Of a stretch of DNA of 64,000 nucleotides, positions 33,022 to 44,989 are shown in pieces. The position numbers and the translations under genes are program-made. The notes below the pieces were generated by a model. It was not told where the DNA came from. It made no database searches and was given only the letters and a program-made list of their open reading frames with translations. Each line of letters opens with the position of its first letter. The first letter of the stretch is position 1. Origin of the DNA: Ianthella basta (lineage: Eukaryota; Porifera; Demospongiae; Verongiida; Ianthellidae); contig CAXHTE010000110.1 in the NCBI GenBank assembly GCA_964019415.1, positions 1 to 64,000 on the forward strand, given 5' to 3'.

Positions 33022-34700
33022 GTGCCAGTGGACGTGTAGTGTGAGTCACCACTGGGGACATCTGGTGCACATGTAGAGTGTAGCGTGTAGTGTGAGTCAC
33101 CACTGGGGACATCTGGTGCACATGTAGAGTATAGCGTGTAGTGTGAGTCACCACTGGGGACATCTGGTGCACATGTAGAGTATAGCGTGTAGTGTGAGTC
33201 ACCACTGGGGACATCTGGTGCACATGTAGAGTATAGCGTGTAGTGTGAGTCACCGCTGGGGACATCTGGTGTACATGTAGAGTGTAGCGTGTAGTGTGAG
33301 TCACCACTGGGGACATCTGGTGCACATGTAGAGTATAGCGTGTAGTGTGAGTCACCACTGGGGACATCTGGTGTACATGTAGAGTGTAGCGTGTAGTGTG
33401 AGTCACCACTGGGGACATCTGGTGTACATGTAGAGTATAGCGTGTAGTGTGAGTCACCACTGGGGACATCTGGTGCACATGTAGAGTATAGCGTGTAGTG
33501 TGAGTCATCACTGGGGACATCTGGTGTACACGTAGAGTGTAGCGTGTAGTGTGAGTCACCACTGGGGACATCTGGTGTACATGTAGAGTATAGCGTGTAG
33601 TGTGAGTCACCACTGGGGACATCTGGTGTACATGTAGAGTGTAGCGTGTAGTGTGAGTCACCACTGGGGACATCTGGTGCACATGTAGAGTATAGCGTGT
33701 AGTGTGAGTCACCACTGGGGACATCTGGTGTACATGTAGAGTATAGCGTGTAGTGTGAGTCACCACTGGGGACATCTGGTGTACATGTAGAGTATAGCGT
33801 GTAGTGTGAGTCACCACTGGGGACATCTGGTGCACATGTAGAGTACAGCGTGTAGTGTGAGTCACCACTGGGGACATCTGGTGCACATGTAGAGTATAGC
33901 GTGTAGTGTGAGTCACCACTGGGGACATCTGGTGCACATGTAGAGTGTGTAGTGTGAGTCACCACTGGGGACATCTGGTGTACATGTAGAGTATAGCGTG
34001 TAGTGTGAGTCACCACTGGGGACATCTGGTGCACATGTAGAGTATAGCGTGTAGTATGAGTCACCACTGGGGACATCTGGTGTACATGTAGAGTATAGCG
34101 TGTAGTGTGAGTCACCACTGGGGACATCTGGCGCACATGTAGAGTATAGCGTGTAGTGTGAGTCACCACTGGGGACATCTGGTGTACATGTAGAGTATAG
34201 CGTGTAGTGTGAGTCACCACTGGGGACATCTGGTGTACATGTAGAGTACAGCGTGTAGTGTGAGTCACCACTGAGGACATCTGGTGCACATGTAGAGTAT
34301 AGCGTGTAGTGTGAGTCACCACTGGGGACATCTGGTGCACATGTAGAGTATAGCGTGTAGTGTGAGTCACCACTGGGGACATCTGGTGCACATGTAGAGT
34401 ATAGCGTGTAGTGTGAGTCACCACTGGGGACATCTGGTGTACATGTAGAGTGTAGCGTGTAGTGTGAGTCACCACTGGGGACATCTGGTGTACATGTAGA
34501 GTATAGCGTGTAGTGTGAGTCACCACTGGGGACATCTGGTGCACATGTAGAGTATAGCGTGTAGTGTGAGTCACCACTGGGGACATCTGGTGTACATGTA
34601 GAGTATAGCGTGTAGTGTGAGTCACCACTGGGGACATCTGGTGCACATGTAGAGTATAGCATGTAGTGTGAGTCACCACTGGGGACATCTAGTGCACACA
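33022..34700. repeat. 51-bp minisatellite, about 33 copies
   Basis: Tandem 51-bp unit containing GTGTGAGTCACCACTGGGGA and CATGTAGAGTATAGCGTGTA. Variation is mostly GTGCAC/GTGTAC and AGTATAG/AGTGTAG. The period is 17 codons, so minus-strand frames of several hundred codons remain open; these are not genes. One unit near 33,940 is shortened. Confidence 0.97.
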
Positions 34701-35076
34701 GCCAGTGAACCACACCAGTTGATGATGGAATGTAAGGGGCGGAGAATATGTCATTTCAATGAGGAACAATAGTACAGTCAATACTTGTATAATATTGTGT
34801 AATAAAATGTATAGCATTGTGTAGTTAATATAGTAAGCTATGCTATTGTTACTATACCATGGGTGTGTTGCAGTATTGCTGTATTCTGTGCAGTCCTGCT
34901 CTTCCCATCAATGTTGTGTTTGTCCCTCTACACAGGGAGGGTATATTGGTTGGTGTGTTGGGTCACATCCACACCTTCACTCAGCACCACATGCAGTGTG
35001 CTGGGTCCTCATCCATAGCTGTCACTGTCCATGTTGTTGTATCACTGTTATCACTCTCCTCCCTCACTCACTTTAG

Positions 35077-35262
35077 CCAGAGCAGTTCAGTAATGTAGCA
35101 ATGACCACAGCCAGCAGTCCTGAAGGGAGGGGAGGGACCTGGGGAAAAATTCGGATCCTGTTTGATGACAAACTCAAGATGAACTTCACCACAGAGCTGA
35201 AGGAAGGAGACCTCCCAGAGCAGCTCGCCAAGGACTTAGTCACTAATGGACTTGTTAATGAG
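35077..35262 (+). CDS. Chimeric RPA2-linker/NRBP exon, block C
   Basis: 186 nt, phase 0-0. Acceptor CACTCACTTTAG, donor GAG|GTGGGT. Codons 1-24 (PEQFSNVAMTTASSPEGRGG...) match sequence upstream of the RPA2 linker; codons 25-62 (IRILFDDKLKMNFTTELKEG...) match NRBP exon (ii). The join falls at TGGGGAAAAATTCGG with no intron between the halves, and both are in frame. Unlike the block B copy it keeps its donor. It could be the 3' part of a transcript starting at the RPA2 exons at 32272 or 32765. Confidence 0.6.
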
Positions 35263-35615
35263 GTGGGTGGGGCTGAGTGGCATGGGGCAGGAGGTGGGTG
35301 GGGCTGAGTAAGGTGGGGCAGGAGGTGGGTGGGGCTGAGTAGGGCGGGGCAGGAGGTGGGTGGGACAAATAGGAAGGGACTAACCTACCAGCACTGCGTC
35401 ATGTTTGCTGAGTACTATTCCACAAGAGGAGTCCATGTACATAGGAAAGAGAGTGTCATGTGACAGTCACATGATAATCACATGACAGCCTTTTACTGTA
35501 TATCACTGACCCTCCTCGGTCTCCAGTTACTCATACATGTGTAACATATGGGATATTGTGTACATATACATATACATAGTTAACTTGACCACTCCCACCT
35601 GCCCCTCCCCTTCAG

Positions 35616-35663
35616 AATGACTTGGAAGAGGTGTCCAGTAAGATTGCTGAGCGTGTCACCTAG
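35616..35663 (+). CDS. NRBP-like terminal exon, block C
   Basis: Acceptor CCCCTCCCCTTCAG, then NDLEEVSSKIAERVT and TAG, phase 0 from the chimeric exon. Intact homologue of 10722-10769. Confidence 0.58.
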   Translation, partial: NDLEEVSSKIAERVT

Positions 35664-36554
35664 CTCCGCCCCCTCTCTCCTAGCCCCACCCCCCCTCTCT
35701 CCAGTGCAGGCTCATACATCAACACACTTGGCAACATTGATTTTATTTTGATCAATTTTGTTTGTACTATTCTATTCCTCCTGATGCTATAAACGTGTGT
35801 GTGTGCAGTAAATTGTTATCATGGGAGTGTGTGCTCCATCACATGACATTAATGTGTGCTCACCACGGCCAACACCCAATTGATCAATTGAGTTGGTGAA
35901 TGATTATAAATTGTAGATTGAATTAAAGCCGCAGGCACATGCACAATTGCATAATTATATAGACTATCATTACTATAGCTAGCTATATAGTTGTGTGTAG
36001 CCTGCATATGTCTATAGATCAATACATTTGGCTTGACACTAATACAAAAGAATTGATACAGTATAATTTTAGATACAGTAAACTGTACAATAATAGGCAT
36101 TATATGTCAGCAATTTCAGTAGAATTCGAATATGTGCTGATCTACTGTCAGTACTTACTGATCTACTGTATAATGTATAATTATAATAATAGAGAAAATG
36201 CTGTACACCTAATGAACAAATACAATAACTGCTATTATAAAAATAATAAGAAAACTGTATAAGCTTGTATTCATATTTATAAGGATTATATAAATTCTGA
36301 TCAATTGAAAGTTATTACAACAACTGCTGAGTCATCACTAGCTCTTCTCTCCTGTCCACGTGTGCTCACCACTCCCTCACTCTCTGCTACAGTAGAGTGC
36401 AGCAGTGACAACGTGTGTCTATGGATACGTAAAGAGGACAACACAGAGAGGTGATGTAGGAGGTGATGGGTAGTTGTGTAAGACTAGCTAGGGCAATCTC
36501 AAATGTGAAAGTGATTGGCATACAAGATCGAGTCCAATGTACACTTGAACACAC
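35664..36554. other. Block C spacer between convergent exons
   Basis: AT-rich, no exon supported. It holds short duplicated stretches shared with 11.4-11.9 kb (block A), and would contain the 3' end of the NLR gene 2 tail. A minus-strand peptide near 36,310-36,420 is conserved in frame with block A but no phase-correct join was found. Confidence 0.4.
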
Positions 36555-36638
36555 CTGGAGGTTGGTGCTGATGGGGTGGTGGGGGATCACCTGCAGCTGT
36601 TCCCACTTCAAGTGGTTGGTGGGCAATGGGAGTCTGTC
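36555..36638 (-). CDS. NLR gene 2 tail exon (GQTP/GRTP type)
   Basis: 84 nt, phase 1-1. Acceptor CTCCTCCACCAG, donor CCAG|GTGTGT. TPIAHQPLEVGTAAGDPPPP then HQHQPP. It has a 15-nt in-frame insertion relative to 11923-11991. Last exon assignable to gene 2. Confidence 0.5.
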
Positions 36639-36897
36639 CTGGTGGAGGAGGAATCAGTGAACATGTCAGTCAGGAGGATATGTAGACACACAACATGAGC
36701 ACCATGACAACTGGCAACATACACCAGACAATACACAACATGTACAGTACACACACCAGTGTCTGTAACAAGTGCTGAGTGCAGCACACCTCCACATTTA
36801 ATCCATGAACCATTCAAGCACTACTGCCACTACACGTGCGACGACAATGTGCACACAAACAGAATTCACACACACAAAAACACCCCACAAGTAATTA

Positions 36898-37101
36898 TGT
36901 GCACACACACACACCACACACCCACACACCCACACACACGCTACACACACCCACACACACACACCACACACACACACGCTACACACATCCACACACCCAC
37001 ACATACACACGCCACACACACACACACCACACACCCACACATCCACACACACACACACACAAACGCACATGCGCACGCACGCCCGCACACGCACACACAC
37101 A
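36898..37101. repeat. Imperfect CA/CCCACA repeat, block C
   Basis: Homologous to the tracts at 12268-12432 and 20102-20268. Confidence 0.9.
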
Positions 37102-37124
37102 ATGTCATGCACAAAATACAATAC

Positions 37125-37229
37125 CTTGGCATTGTCCTAAAAGAGATGGGTCATGATCAGGGAATACCTCTCTCTGAGCAATGTCCTGAGAGGGAAGTTG
37201 TGAAGTCCTCCCTGGTGCAGGGGACAGAG
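37125..37229 (-). pseudogene. Decayed GRTS tail exon, block C
   Basis: Full-length homologue of 20306-20410 with an intact donor (CCAAG|GTATTG) but acceptor CCCAG changed to CCCAA, as in block A. Probably skipped. Confidence 0.5.
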
Positions 37230-37526
37230 TTGGGAAAGAAAGGGAACCAAGTGAACACTGCACACAAACAATATGCACTTACGTACATGCACTTCTGATA
37301 ATGGTAAGCCCCTACGCATATACGTATACAGAGAGATGTCTGTGCATGTGTACGTGTGTGCGTGAGTACATGTGCATGTGTACGTGTGTGTGTGAGTCCA
37401 TGGTCAATGCAATACAGTCCACACATTGCAATGTGCACTAGATGAGACACATTACATGAACACATTTTGACACAAAATAGCTCCCCCCTAGGTGTCCATG
37501 GACATGGTCCATGTCTACACCAAACC

Positions 37527-38330
37527 ACTACCCACTTGTACACCGTCTACTCACACACTACCCACTCATACACCGTCCACTCACACACTACCCACTCATA
37601 CACCATCCACTCACACACAACCCACTCATACACCGTCCACTCACACACTACCCACTCATACACCATCCACTCACACACAACCCACTAGTACACCGTCCAC
37701 TCACACACAACCCACTCGTACACCGTCCACTCACAAACTACTCACTTGTACACCGTCCACTCACACACTACCCACTTGTACACCGTCCACTCACACACAA
37801 CCCACTCGTACACCGTCTACTCACACACCACCCACTAGTACACCGTCCACTCACACACTACCCACTCATACACCGTCCACTCACACACTACCCACTCGTA
37901 CACCGTCTACTCACACACAACCCACTCATACACCGTCCACTCACACACTACCCACTCGTACACCATCCACTCACACACAACCCACTCGTACACCGTCCAC
38001 TCACACACAACCCACTCATACACCGTCCACTCACACACTACCCACTCGTACACCGTCCACTCACACACTACCCACTTGTACACCGTCCACTCACACACTA
38101 CCCACTTGTACACCGTCCACTCACACACTACCCACTTGTACACCGTCCACTCACACACTACCCACTAGTACACCGTCAACTCACACACTACCCACTTGTA
38201 CACCGTCCACTCACACACTACCCACTTGTACACCGTCCACTCACACACTACCCACTTGTACACCGTCCACTCACACACTACCCACTTGTACACCGTCCAC
38301 TCACACACTACCCACTCACCCACCACTCAC
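37527..38330. repeat. 30-bp minisatellite, about 27 copies, block C
   Basis: Same unit as at 12869, with more divergent units here (CCATCC, CACACAACC variants), then degenerate copies to about 38,560. Confidence 0.96.
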
Positions 38331-38586
38331 TCACACACAACACTTGTACACCACCCACTTGTACACCGTCCACTCACACATTACCCACTCGTACACCGTC
38401 CACTCACACACTACCCACTCACCCACGCCCACTCACACACAACACTTGTACACCACCCACTTGTATGTTGTCCACTCACACAACACCCATTCACAAACTA
38501 TTACACTCTTGTACACCACCCACTTGTATGTTGTCCACTCACACAACACCCATTCACAAACTATTACACTCTTGCACACCACACAC

Positions 38587-38751
38587 CTGTCCGTCTCTTT
38601 GGCCTCTGCCCACTTTTCAATCCATGGAAGCCAGCAGCCTGTGTCACATTACGGTAGCTCCTCCTCACAGCTCCTGTGCGGTTGATGGGGGAGAGGTGCA
38701 CTGGTGAGGGAAGAGCCTGCTGCATTGAATGTGTGGCCGGTATGACACTGA
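38587..38751 (-). CDS. NLR gene 2 tail exon (SVIPATH type)
   Basis: 165 nt, phase 1-1. Acceptor TTGCAAG, donor ACAG|GTGTG. SVIPATHSMQQALPSPVHLS, then GAVRRSYRNVTQAAGFHGLK. Homologue of 15263-15427. Confidence 0.5.
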
Positions 38752-39167
38752 CTTGCAATTGGTGGTTTGTGGGGTGGGGACACATGGAACAGAGGATAGC
38801 AGGTTTGCAAGAGTCTGGTGCAAACTCCTATACGTATGTGGATGTTGTTCAAACATGCATGTAAGCACTATGAGGAGTAGACAAGTAGCACGCAGACAGG
38901 ATAGTGGGGGCACGCTGACAGCCACTCAACTAGAAATACACATGGCAGGAGAGGGATCCTGTGTGTGCATTCGCATGTAGCATCCCAGATTATTGCATAT
39001 TGGTGAGGTCGACAGTCCAAACATTGTACCATTGCAGCGTTCACTAGATGAGACGTTACACACTACTTATACTTATAAACACATCCCACACAAGCGGCTC
39101 TCCTCTAAGTGCCCATGAACACCACATGTCTACACTAAACTACCAACACACCACACCAAGTGCTCAC

Positions 39168-39269
39168 TTGATGGAGAGAGGGGAGAGCTGTTACCATCAT
39201 CACTGGAAGCAGTAGGAGGGACATCAGTGTTAACACTATTGCCACTGTCATCATTAACACTGTCACTTC
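39168..39269 (-). CDS. NLR gene 2 tail exon, Ser/Asp-rich
   Basis: 102 nt, phase 1-1. GSDSVNDDSGNSVNTDVPPT then SSDDGNSSPLSPS, donor TCAA|GTGAGC. Homologue of 21247, 15847 and 63111. Confidence 0.62.
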
Positions 39270-39771
39270 CTATAGAGAAGGAGAGTGAGAAGACGAGAGA
39301 GGAAGTGAAGGAGGTAAGAGGTACAATGTGGATAGAATGACTCTTGTCAAAAGAAGTGAGGTGTGCTCCTGCCAATAGACATGTTGTAGCGGGAAGGAGA
39401 GGGAGACAGTTAAATGGTGTTAGGCAATTGTGCTGAAGACTGAAACTGAACAACTCATTCCACATGCTCCACTGGAATGCACACACCTATGCTGTTTGTA
39501 CTACATGCCAGTTGGATCACATGTGGTCAATGTGGCTACAATGACATGTAAATTGTGCCTCAGAGTACATGACCATACAACAAGTAGATGATATATGTAG
39601 AACATTAAAGTTGGATAGGGAGCACTTCACACATGCATGGAGAGGAGGCAGTAGATATGAGAGTGCATGCTTTCAGTAAAGAGTGGTAAGCTCTCTCGGA
39701 AGCTACATCTCCTTGGACTATTGAAGGGAAACTACTCTTTCTTCACTGCCGTTACAGTTGATGCTACTCAC

Positions 39772-39870
39772 CTAGTCCTGTGGGTGGGGCAAGGAGCTGG
39801 GCAGGGGGCAGGGCAGGAGTTTTGATCCCTGAAGGACCTGGAGCATCAGAAGAGGCACCAAGAGGTGTCC
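39772..39870 (-). CDS. NLR gene 2 tail exon, Pro-rich
   Basis: 99 nt, phase 1-1. GTPLGASSDAPGPSGIKTPA then LPPAQLLAPPTGL. Homologue of 16466-16552 and absent from gene 1. Confidence 0.55.
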   Translation of the reverse strand, partial: GHLLVPLLMLQVLQGSKLLPCPLPSSLPHPQD

Positions 39871-40165
39871 CTGTCAAAAGAGAGGGAAGAAATGTAAAGT
39901 GTAATCTCTACCGTGCTGTCCTTTCAAGGAAAGCATGCACTGCATGTGTAGATGTAGTTAAATGTCACCATTGTACAGGAGGTGTGCCATATCTTCATCA
40001 CACAGAAAGTTCTTCGCAATAATTACTGCTTTGGTCACGTTTCATGAAAGTATTCTCCCACACTTTCCTGCTATACACTACGTCCCTTGCTGCACATGTA
40101 GTGGTACCTCCTCTTCACATGGTGTGTGTGGACTGTGTCACCATGCACTTCACACCACCACCCAC

Positions 40166-40240
40166 CTGGAGGTACTTGAGGCCACTGCCATGGCATGGTC
40201 ATCAGGGGGGGCTGCATCATGTTGGGGTAGTTTGTCATAC
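40166..40240 (-). CDS. NLR gene 2 tail exon, Met/Pro-rich
   Basis: 75 nt, phase 1-1. Acceptor CACACAACAG, donor CCAG|GTGGGT. MTNYPNMMQPPLMTMPWQWP. The copy at 63494-63568 differs at only four residues. Confidence 0.55.
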
Positions 40241-40453
40241 CTGTTGTGTGGTAGACAGATGCATTTGTATACAGTTGGGATATTTATACAAATACCCATG
40301 TCAATGTTTACAGTATGAGGCGAGTGTATTGTAGCATATAAGGGAAGGGGAAGGGGAGGACAGAGGAGGAGAGAGACACATAGACCAAGTGAAACTGAAC
40401 ACAAGTGAATGAACAATGATGAAACTAACTGAACAGCCTCTATCACCTTAAGG

Positions 40454-40656
<203 letters not shown>

Positions 40657-40757
40657 TTACTACTACAGTATAATGAGTTCATCACTGTCAGCTGTGAGTG
40701 AGACATGTAGGCTTAGCTTAATTAGATTCACATCACACACAATCATTGTCATCACAC

Positions 40758-40835
40758 CTTCTCCTTGGTGTGGTGGCAGACGAACTTGAGAACTATGAAT
40801 GTAATTACCACCAAAATGAGGGCGAACCGTTGCAA
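40758..40835 (-). CDS. NLR gene 2 tail exon
   Basis: 78 nt, phase 1-1. Acceptor TTGTTTTTTGCAG, donor GAAG|GTGTGA. In phase 1 it reads ATVRPHFGGNYIHSSQVRLP, like the other tail exons. In phase 0 the same bases would read as a transmembrane-like helix with a stop, but phase 0 does not fit its neighbours. The corresponding region is deleted in gene 1. Confidence 0.45.
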
Positions 40836-40964
40836 CTGCAAAAAACAATGGGAATGGAAATTAACTCAATAGAATGGAAATGGAACATTAGCACATCAAT
40901 CAGCATACAACACACACTACACAGCGTAGTCGAACTACCTAATCACACAATGCATGCACATACA

Positions 40965-40967
40965 CAC

Positions 40968-41038
<71 letters not shown>
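40965..41038. repeat. (CA)n microsatellite, gene 2 intron
   Basis: CA run homologous to that at 21679-21735. Confidence 0.97.
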
Positions 41039-41043
<5 letters not shown>

Positions 41044-41091
41044 ACTCACAGACACTATACTCCGACACCCTTCCACACTCCACTATAGTAC

Positions 41092-41187
41092 CTTGGTGTT
41101 GTTCCACATGAGATGTGTCTGGAAACATATGCCTTTGAGCAAAGGGATTGGGAGTAGGGCGGGGAGTCCGTTCTTGTGAAAGGGGAA
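41092..41187 (-). pseudogene. NLR gene 2 tail exon with lost acceptor
   Basis: Homologue of 21789-21884 with an intact frame and donor, but the acceptor dinucleotide is AA (41189-41188). Skipping it keeps frame. Confidence 0.5.
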
Positions 41188-41995
41188 TTGAGTCAGGAGG
41201 AAGGGGAGAGGGTATTAGCGAATTAATGAACAGACTACATCGCACACAGACTTTATACTGCATGTACAGTATAGACCTCTTGCCACTTCCATCATTGCCT
41301 TGGAAATGGAACTCTTGAGGCCTCAAATTGCATGTGGTAGGCAGCAAGATTTGGTGTCGATTTTGCCAGTACACAAATTTGTCAGGCGTCATGCACAATC
41401 GTTAGAGGAGTCAAACTGGACGACACGCACAAGTGAGACAGCTGCACATCAGCTGATGGCAAAGAGGCAAAGTTGATGCTTGTTGGAGCTGCATCCCACC
41501 ACACCACAACTCTCTAGCCAATGCACAGCTTTGTCAATGGGTTGGGGTACCAATTTTCACCTACTTGCCATTTACAGGCACACACCAGAATATACAGTAT
41601 GCCTTCAAGGACTTGAATGTCCCACAGATAATATACACTACACATATCCACATTGACTGCATACATGCATATTGAAAGGTCTATCCCTATCATACACCAG
41701 GTAGACCAGCAGATTCATAAAGGTGAAATCTGCTATAATGCTTTACACAGTCTGGGACCAACTATCCACAGATGAAAAGGAAAGTAAGCCTTGGAGCATT
41801 TCTTTATCTTGTGTGTTACAGTCCCCGCTTCGTCATGGTAAGCTTCGTTTGCCGGTTTTCGGTTCTCTTCAGGAGTAGTGCGACTTTTCGTTTGTATTAC
41901 AGCATACAAACAACCGCTGCCATCCCTACATAGACAGCACTACCGTGCTGTCTGTTACTGTGTACTGTTCAGACTACAATACTGTCAGTACTCAC

Positions 41996-42218
41996 TTGAT
42001 GGAGAGAGGCGGATGCAGGGGTAGGTGGCACCATACTCATTAGTGTACTTCCCTGTTGTGAACATGTCTCTCTCATCAGGTGGTAGTCTTGATAGCATGT
42101 CCTGGAGTAGGTGTTCCTTCCTATCCCAGCTGTACAGTACAAACTCTGCTATGTTGTGCTGCTTTGAAACACCTTTCAATACTGACACTCCAAATCTCAC
42201 CATCAGTAAGTCAGGCAC
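41996..42218 (-). CDS. NLR gene 2, last LRR-region exon
   Basis: 223 nt, phase 0 to 1. VPDLLMVRFGVSVLKGVSKQ then WDRKEHLLQDMLSRLPPDER, ending SPS at donor TCAA|GTGAGT. Paralogue of 22684-22903. Confidence 0.75.
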
Positions 42219-42438
42219 CTAACAATCAAGGGAGGAGCAATGTAAGTCCAATGTGAATGGGCACAAAACATAAGGCAAATTAATACAAAACAAATGCACA
42301 CACACTACACTAACCCTCTACTGTGTATGTACCAGTGTCTGGTCCACCTCTGCACAATGCATTCCTCTGCCCCTCCCTCCATTCCCTTCCCTTACACTTC
42401 CTTCTACTTTCGACTCTCATCCACATCCACACACACAT

Positions 42439-42441
<3 letters not shown>

Positions 42442-42498
<57 letters not shown>

Positions 42499-42515
42499 CA
42501 CACACACACACACAC
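42442..42515. repeat. (CA)n run at the deletion point in gene 2
   Basis: CA run directly joined to CCAACAAAGTGC, which in gene 1 lies upstream of exon 23359-23457 (at about 23,490). The gene 1 exon is missing between these points. Confidence 0.95.
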
Positions 42516-43109
42516 CAACAAAGTGCATTGGCATAGTGCATTGGAGATATAGCTAGCCACCCTCTATCATGACTCATCTGTCTGGCTGATGTTCAGGAAG
42601 GAGGTAGAAAGCCAGGTTAAGGCTGAATTGTGTCAACCATGCAAAGTGCATTGTGGGTGATATAGCTATAGGCACACTTTATCATGACTCATTTGTCTGG
42701 CTGAGTAAATCGTGTTAACCATGAAAGGCAGTGCATATTCCCTGCTGGATTGGTGCACAGGGCCTGGGCCACATTGTGCAAATGACATAAAATGGCCGAA
42801 GCATGCCAGCCATGTATGGCTCAGAACAGTGATACAGCACAAAATGGTTGTTTTGAGCACAAGGGTAGGGGACTGCTGACAGTGAAAAGCTCCTAATTCA
42901 CAAGGCACCCATGTGGCACATGCATACTTGAGGCATTGACCCAATACATATGTACAAACCCACTGCGGCTTCAGAATCAAGACTACTTGCTTTGCTTTAG
43001 TTTTCAGCTAGACAAAAACATCCATTATCAAAACACTCTTGAACAGTGATTGGTGTATACAAAAGACTAGTGCATCCCAAGCCACACTGTACATGTGCAC
43101 ACACTGTAC

Positions 43110-43234
43110 CTCTTCTGGGGGACGGATGGAATGACACTTCAGTTCTTTCACTTCACTAAAGTAGGACAACAGGTTTATGAAGACATCCACTGGAACGACC
43201 TTCAGAGAAAGATGTTGTACACTCCCTTGATCAC
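43110..43234 (-). CDS. NLR gene 2 LRR-like exon
   Basis: 125 nt, phase 1 to 0. Acceptor CCCTGCAG, donor AGAG|GTACAG. DQGSVQHLSLKVVPVDVFIN then LLSYFSEVKELKC. Paralogue of 24084-24208. Confidence 0.75.
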
Positions 43235-43602
43235 CTGCAGGGACTGGGTAGGGAAGCAGGTGTAGAGTTCAACATGTAAATACCATATTTACATAATTTA
43301 TACATATGCGGGTATTTCAAGGGGCTAGTGACCATTGCTTCTAAATCCCATAGATGCACTGTTAGTCTAGTTCACTAGACCCTTTAGCACCCACGAAGTG
43401 CCCGCAAGTGGACACATGCACACACATGGTTGTTTGACTAGCGTGTTTTGTTGTGAAGCAGGAAAGAGCGACAATACAGCTACAAGTAGAACTGACCGCT
43501 CTGGTTTAACTATTACATAGACGTCCTCACTATTGCTTGTTACACACTATACACTACATCCAACTGAGTCACACAATATGTGACTGACATACACCAACCT
43601 AC

Positions 43603-43801
43603 CAACATCAGGACAATACCAGGACTGTGGAATAAAGGACAGGTCCACTTCTGATAATGATTTGTTTCTTCTGATTCCAAGGAGAAGCTGATGACAGAAC
43701 TGCTTGGTCACACCACTGTATTCAGTCAGTGCCAGCTTGTTCATGGTCTTGTTTCCCGAGAGTGACCTTTCCATCTCCAACAGGACCTCATGGTCCATTG
43801 C
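43603..43801 (-). CDS. NLR gene 2 LRR-like exon
   Basis: 199 nt, phase 0 to 1. MDHEVLLEMERSLSGNKTMN then KLALTEYSGVTKQFCHQLLL. Two codons shorter than 24736-24940. Confidence 0.76.
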
Positions 43802-44191
43802 CTGTAGAATAATACATCAACACAGTCCATCATGCAGTGGGACGGGGACAAACACCATTTGACACTGTCACTACTGTTTGCTATCAGTGGACAATATTTA
43901 AGCTATCATATACTACACTGAGGGATGTATTAGGGGGTATTTCCCAAGGTTGAAGACTGAGGAATACAGTACATAGCATAGATATGTAGTACGTATGAGT
44001 GTACTTTCTGTTGCCATGGATACCATGTATTAATGAGTGTTTCAGGTTGTTTCTATGGCAATGGTATAGGCATACATATCTGTATACATCTGCTACAGTG
44101 AACTACTCCCAAAATGTGAGGTGACCTTACACATGTGCAGTTGGGTTGAAGCTTGGATGCAATCATCATTACATCTCACACTGATGCTTAC

Positions 44192-44316
44192 CTTACATCC
44201 TTGTATGTTCACACACGCAACCTCTGTCACATGTTGTAGACACAGCAACTTCACTACTGTACTGAGAGAAGGTCTATCCAAGTACACCTTGCCAAAGTGT
44301 CCTTTGAAGGCACCAT
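44192..44316 (-). CDS. NLR gene 2 LRR-like exon
   Basis: 125 nt, phase 1 to 0. DGAFKGHFGKVYLDRPSLST then VVKLLCLQHVTEVACVNIQG. Paralogue of 25335-25459. Confidence 0.76.
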
Positions 44317-44498
44317 CTGTGATAGGCAAACATAACAACATGTCATGCACTCAGTGAACTCTAAACATGGCAGACACACTCTATATTTAATATAATGACA
44401 TTCATTGCCCACCATCCACCACAACAGTGGCTAGTGGTACACAGTGTCAGAGCTACTCATGTAGCCAAAGAGCTCCAAACACCAACACCATCTGTGAA

Positions 44499-44989
44499 TC
44501 TTATTATAATAAAATAAATGCAATGCACAAAGCTATGTTACCTAATTATTCCTTCAGTTTTGGATGAATGATCAGGAAACGTGGTAGGAATACAAAGAGG
44601 CGTAGCGAGAGTAACTTGGTTGAGCCGAAATTTGGTTTAAAGTCGTTCCGTAAGAGTTCTTGCCACTTTTACAGTCGTCACCATATCTAAGAGATAGGGA
44701 AAGGATCGCGTTTCGTTGTCCAGAAACTCCTCCTCCAACTGTCCACCAATCTTCACCAAACATAAAAAAGTACTTAACGGCAATAAAGGGGGTGACCTAA
44801 GGTGGTTAGCGCCTTCGACATTGTACTCCTTTAGACAAAATGACTTAACATAAGTAAATTCTGTACACACGGAGTTTTACAGAGCAAGTCTATGGAATGC
44901 TCCCATTTAAAAAGACAGTTTCCATTGGTTCAATGCTTAAATTTCAACGATATGCTGGGAACCCATCCAAAGGGTGGGTATTCAGCTAG
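44499..44989 (+). mobile_element. Non-autonomous Helitron, copy 3
   Basis: Orthologous insertion to copy 1 (25642-26136), same flanks. Starts TCTTATTATAATAAA and ends CAGCTAG before T; the 3' hairpin is weakened (CCCATCC/GGGTGGG). Confidence 0.8.

Noticed and set aside
32591-34713. Minus-strand open frames of up to 558 codons with a 17-residue repeat
   Set aside because: Translation of the 51-bp minisatellite (17 codons per unit); two different frames are open over the same stretch and there is no start, splice or domain support.
40752-40835. C-terminal transmembrane helix followed by a basic tail and stop in NLR gene 2
   Set aside because: Only seen in phase 0. Phase 1, used by all neighbouring tail exons, gives a hydrophilic peptide and a good donor. 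Kept as an alternative reading only.
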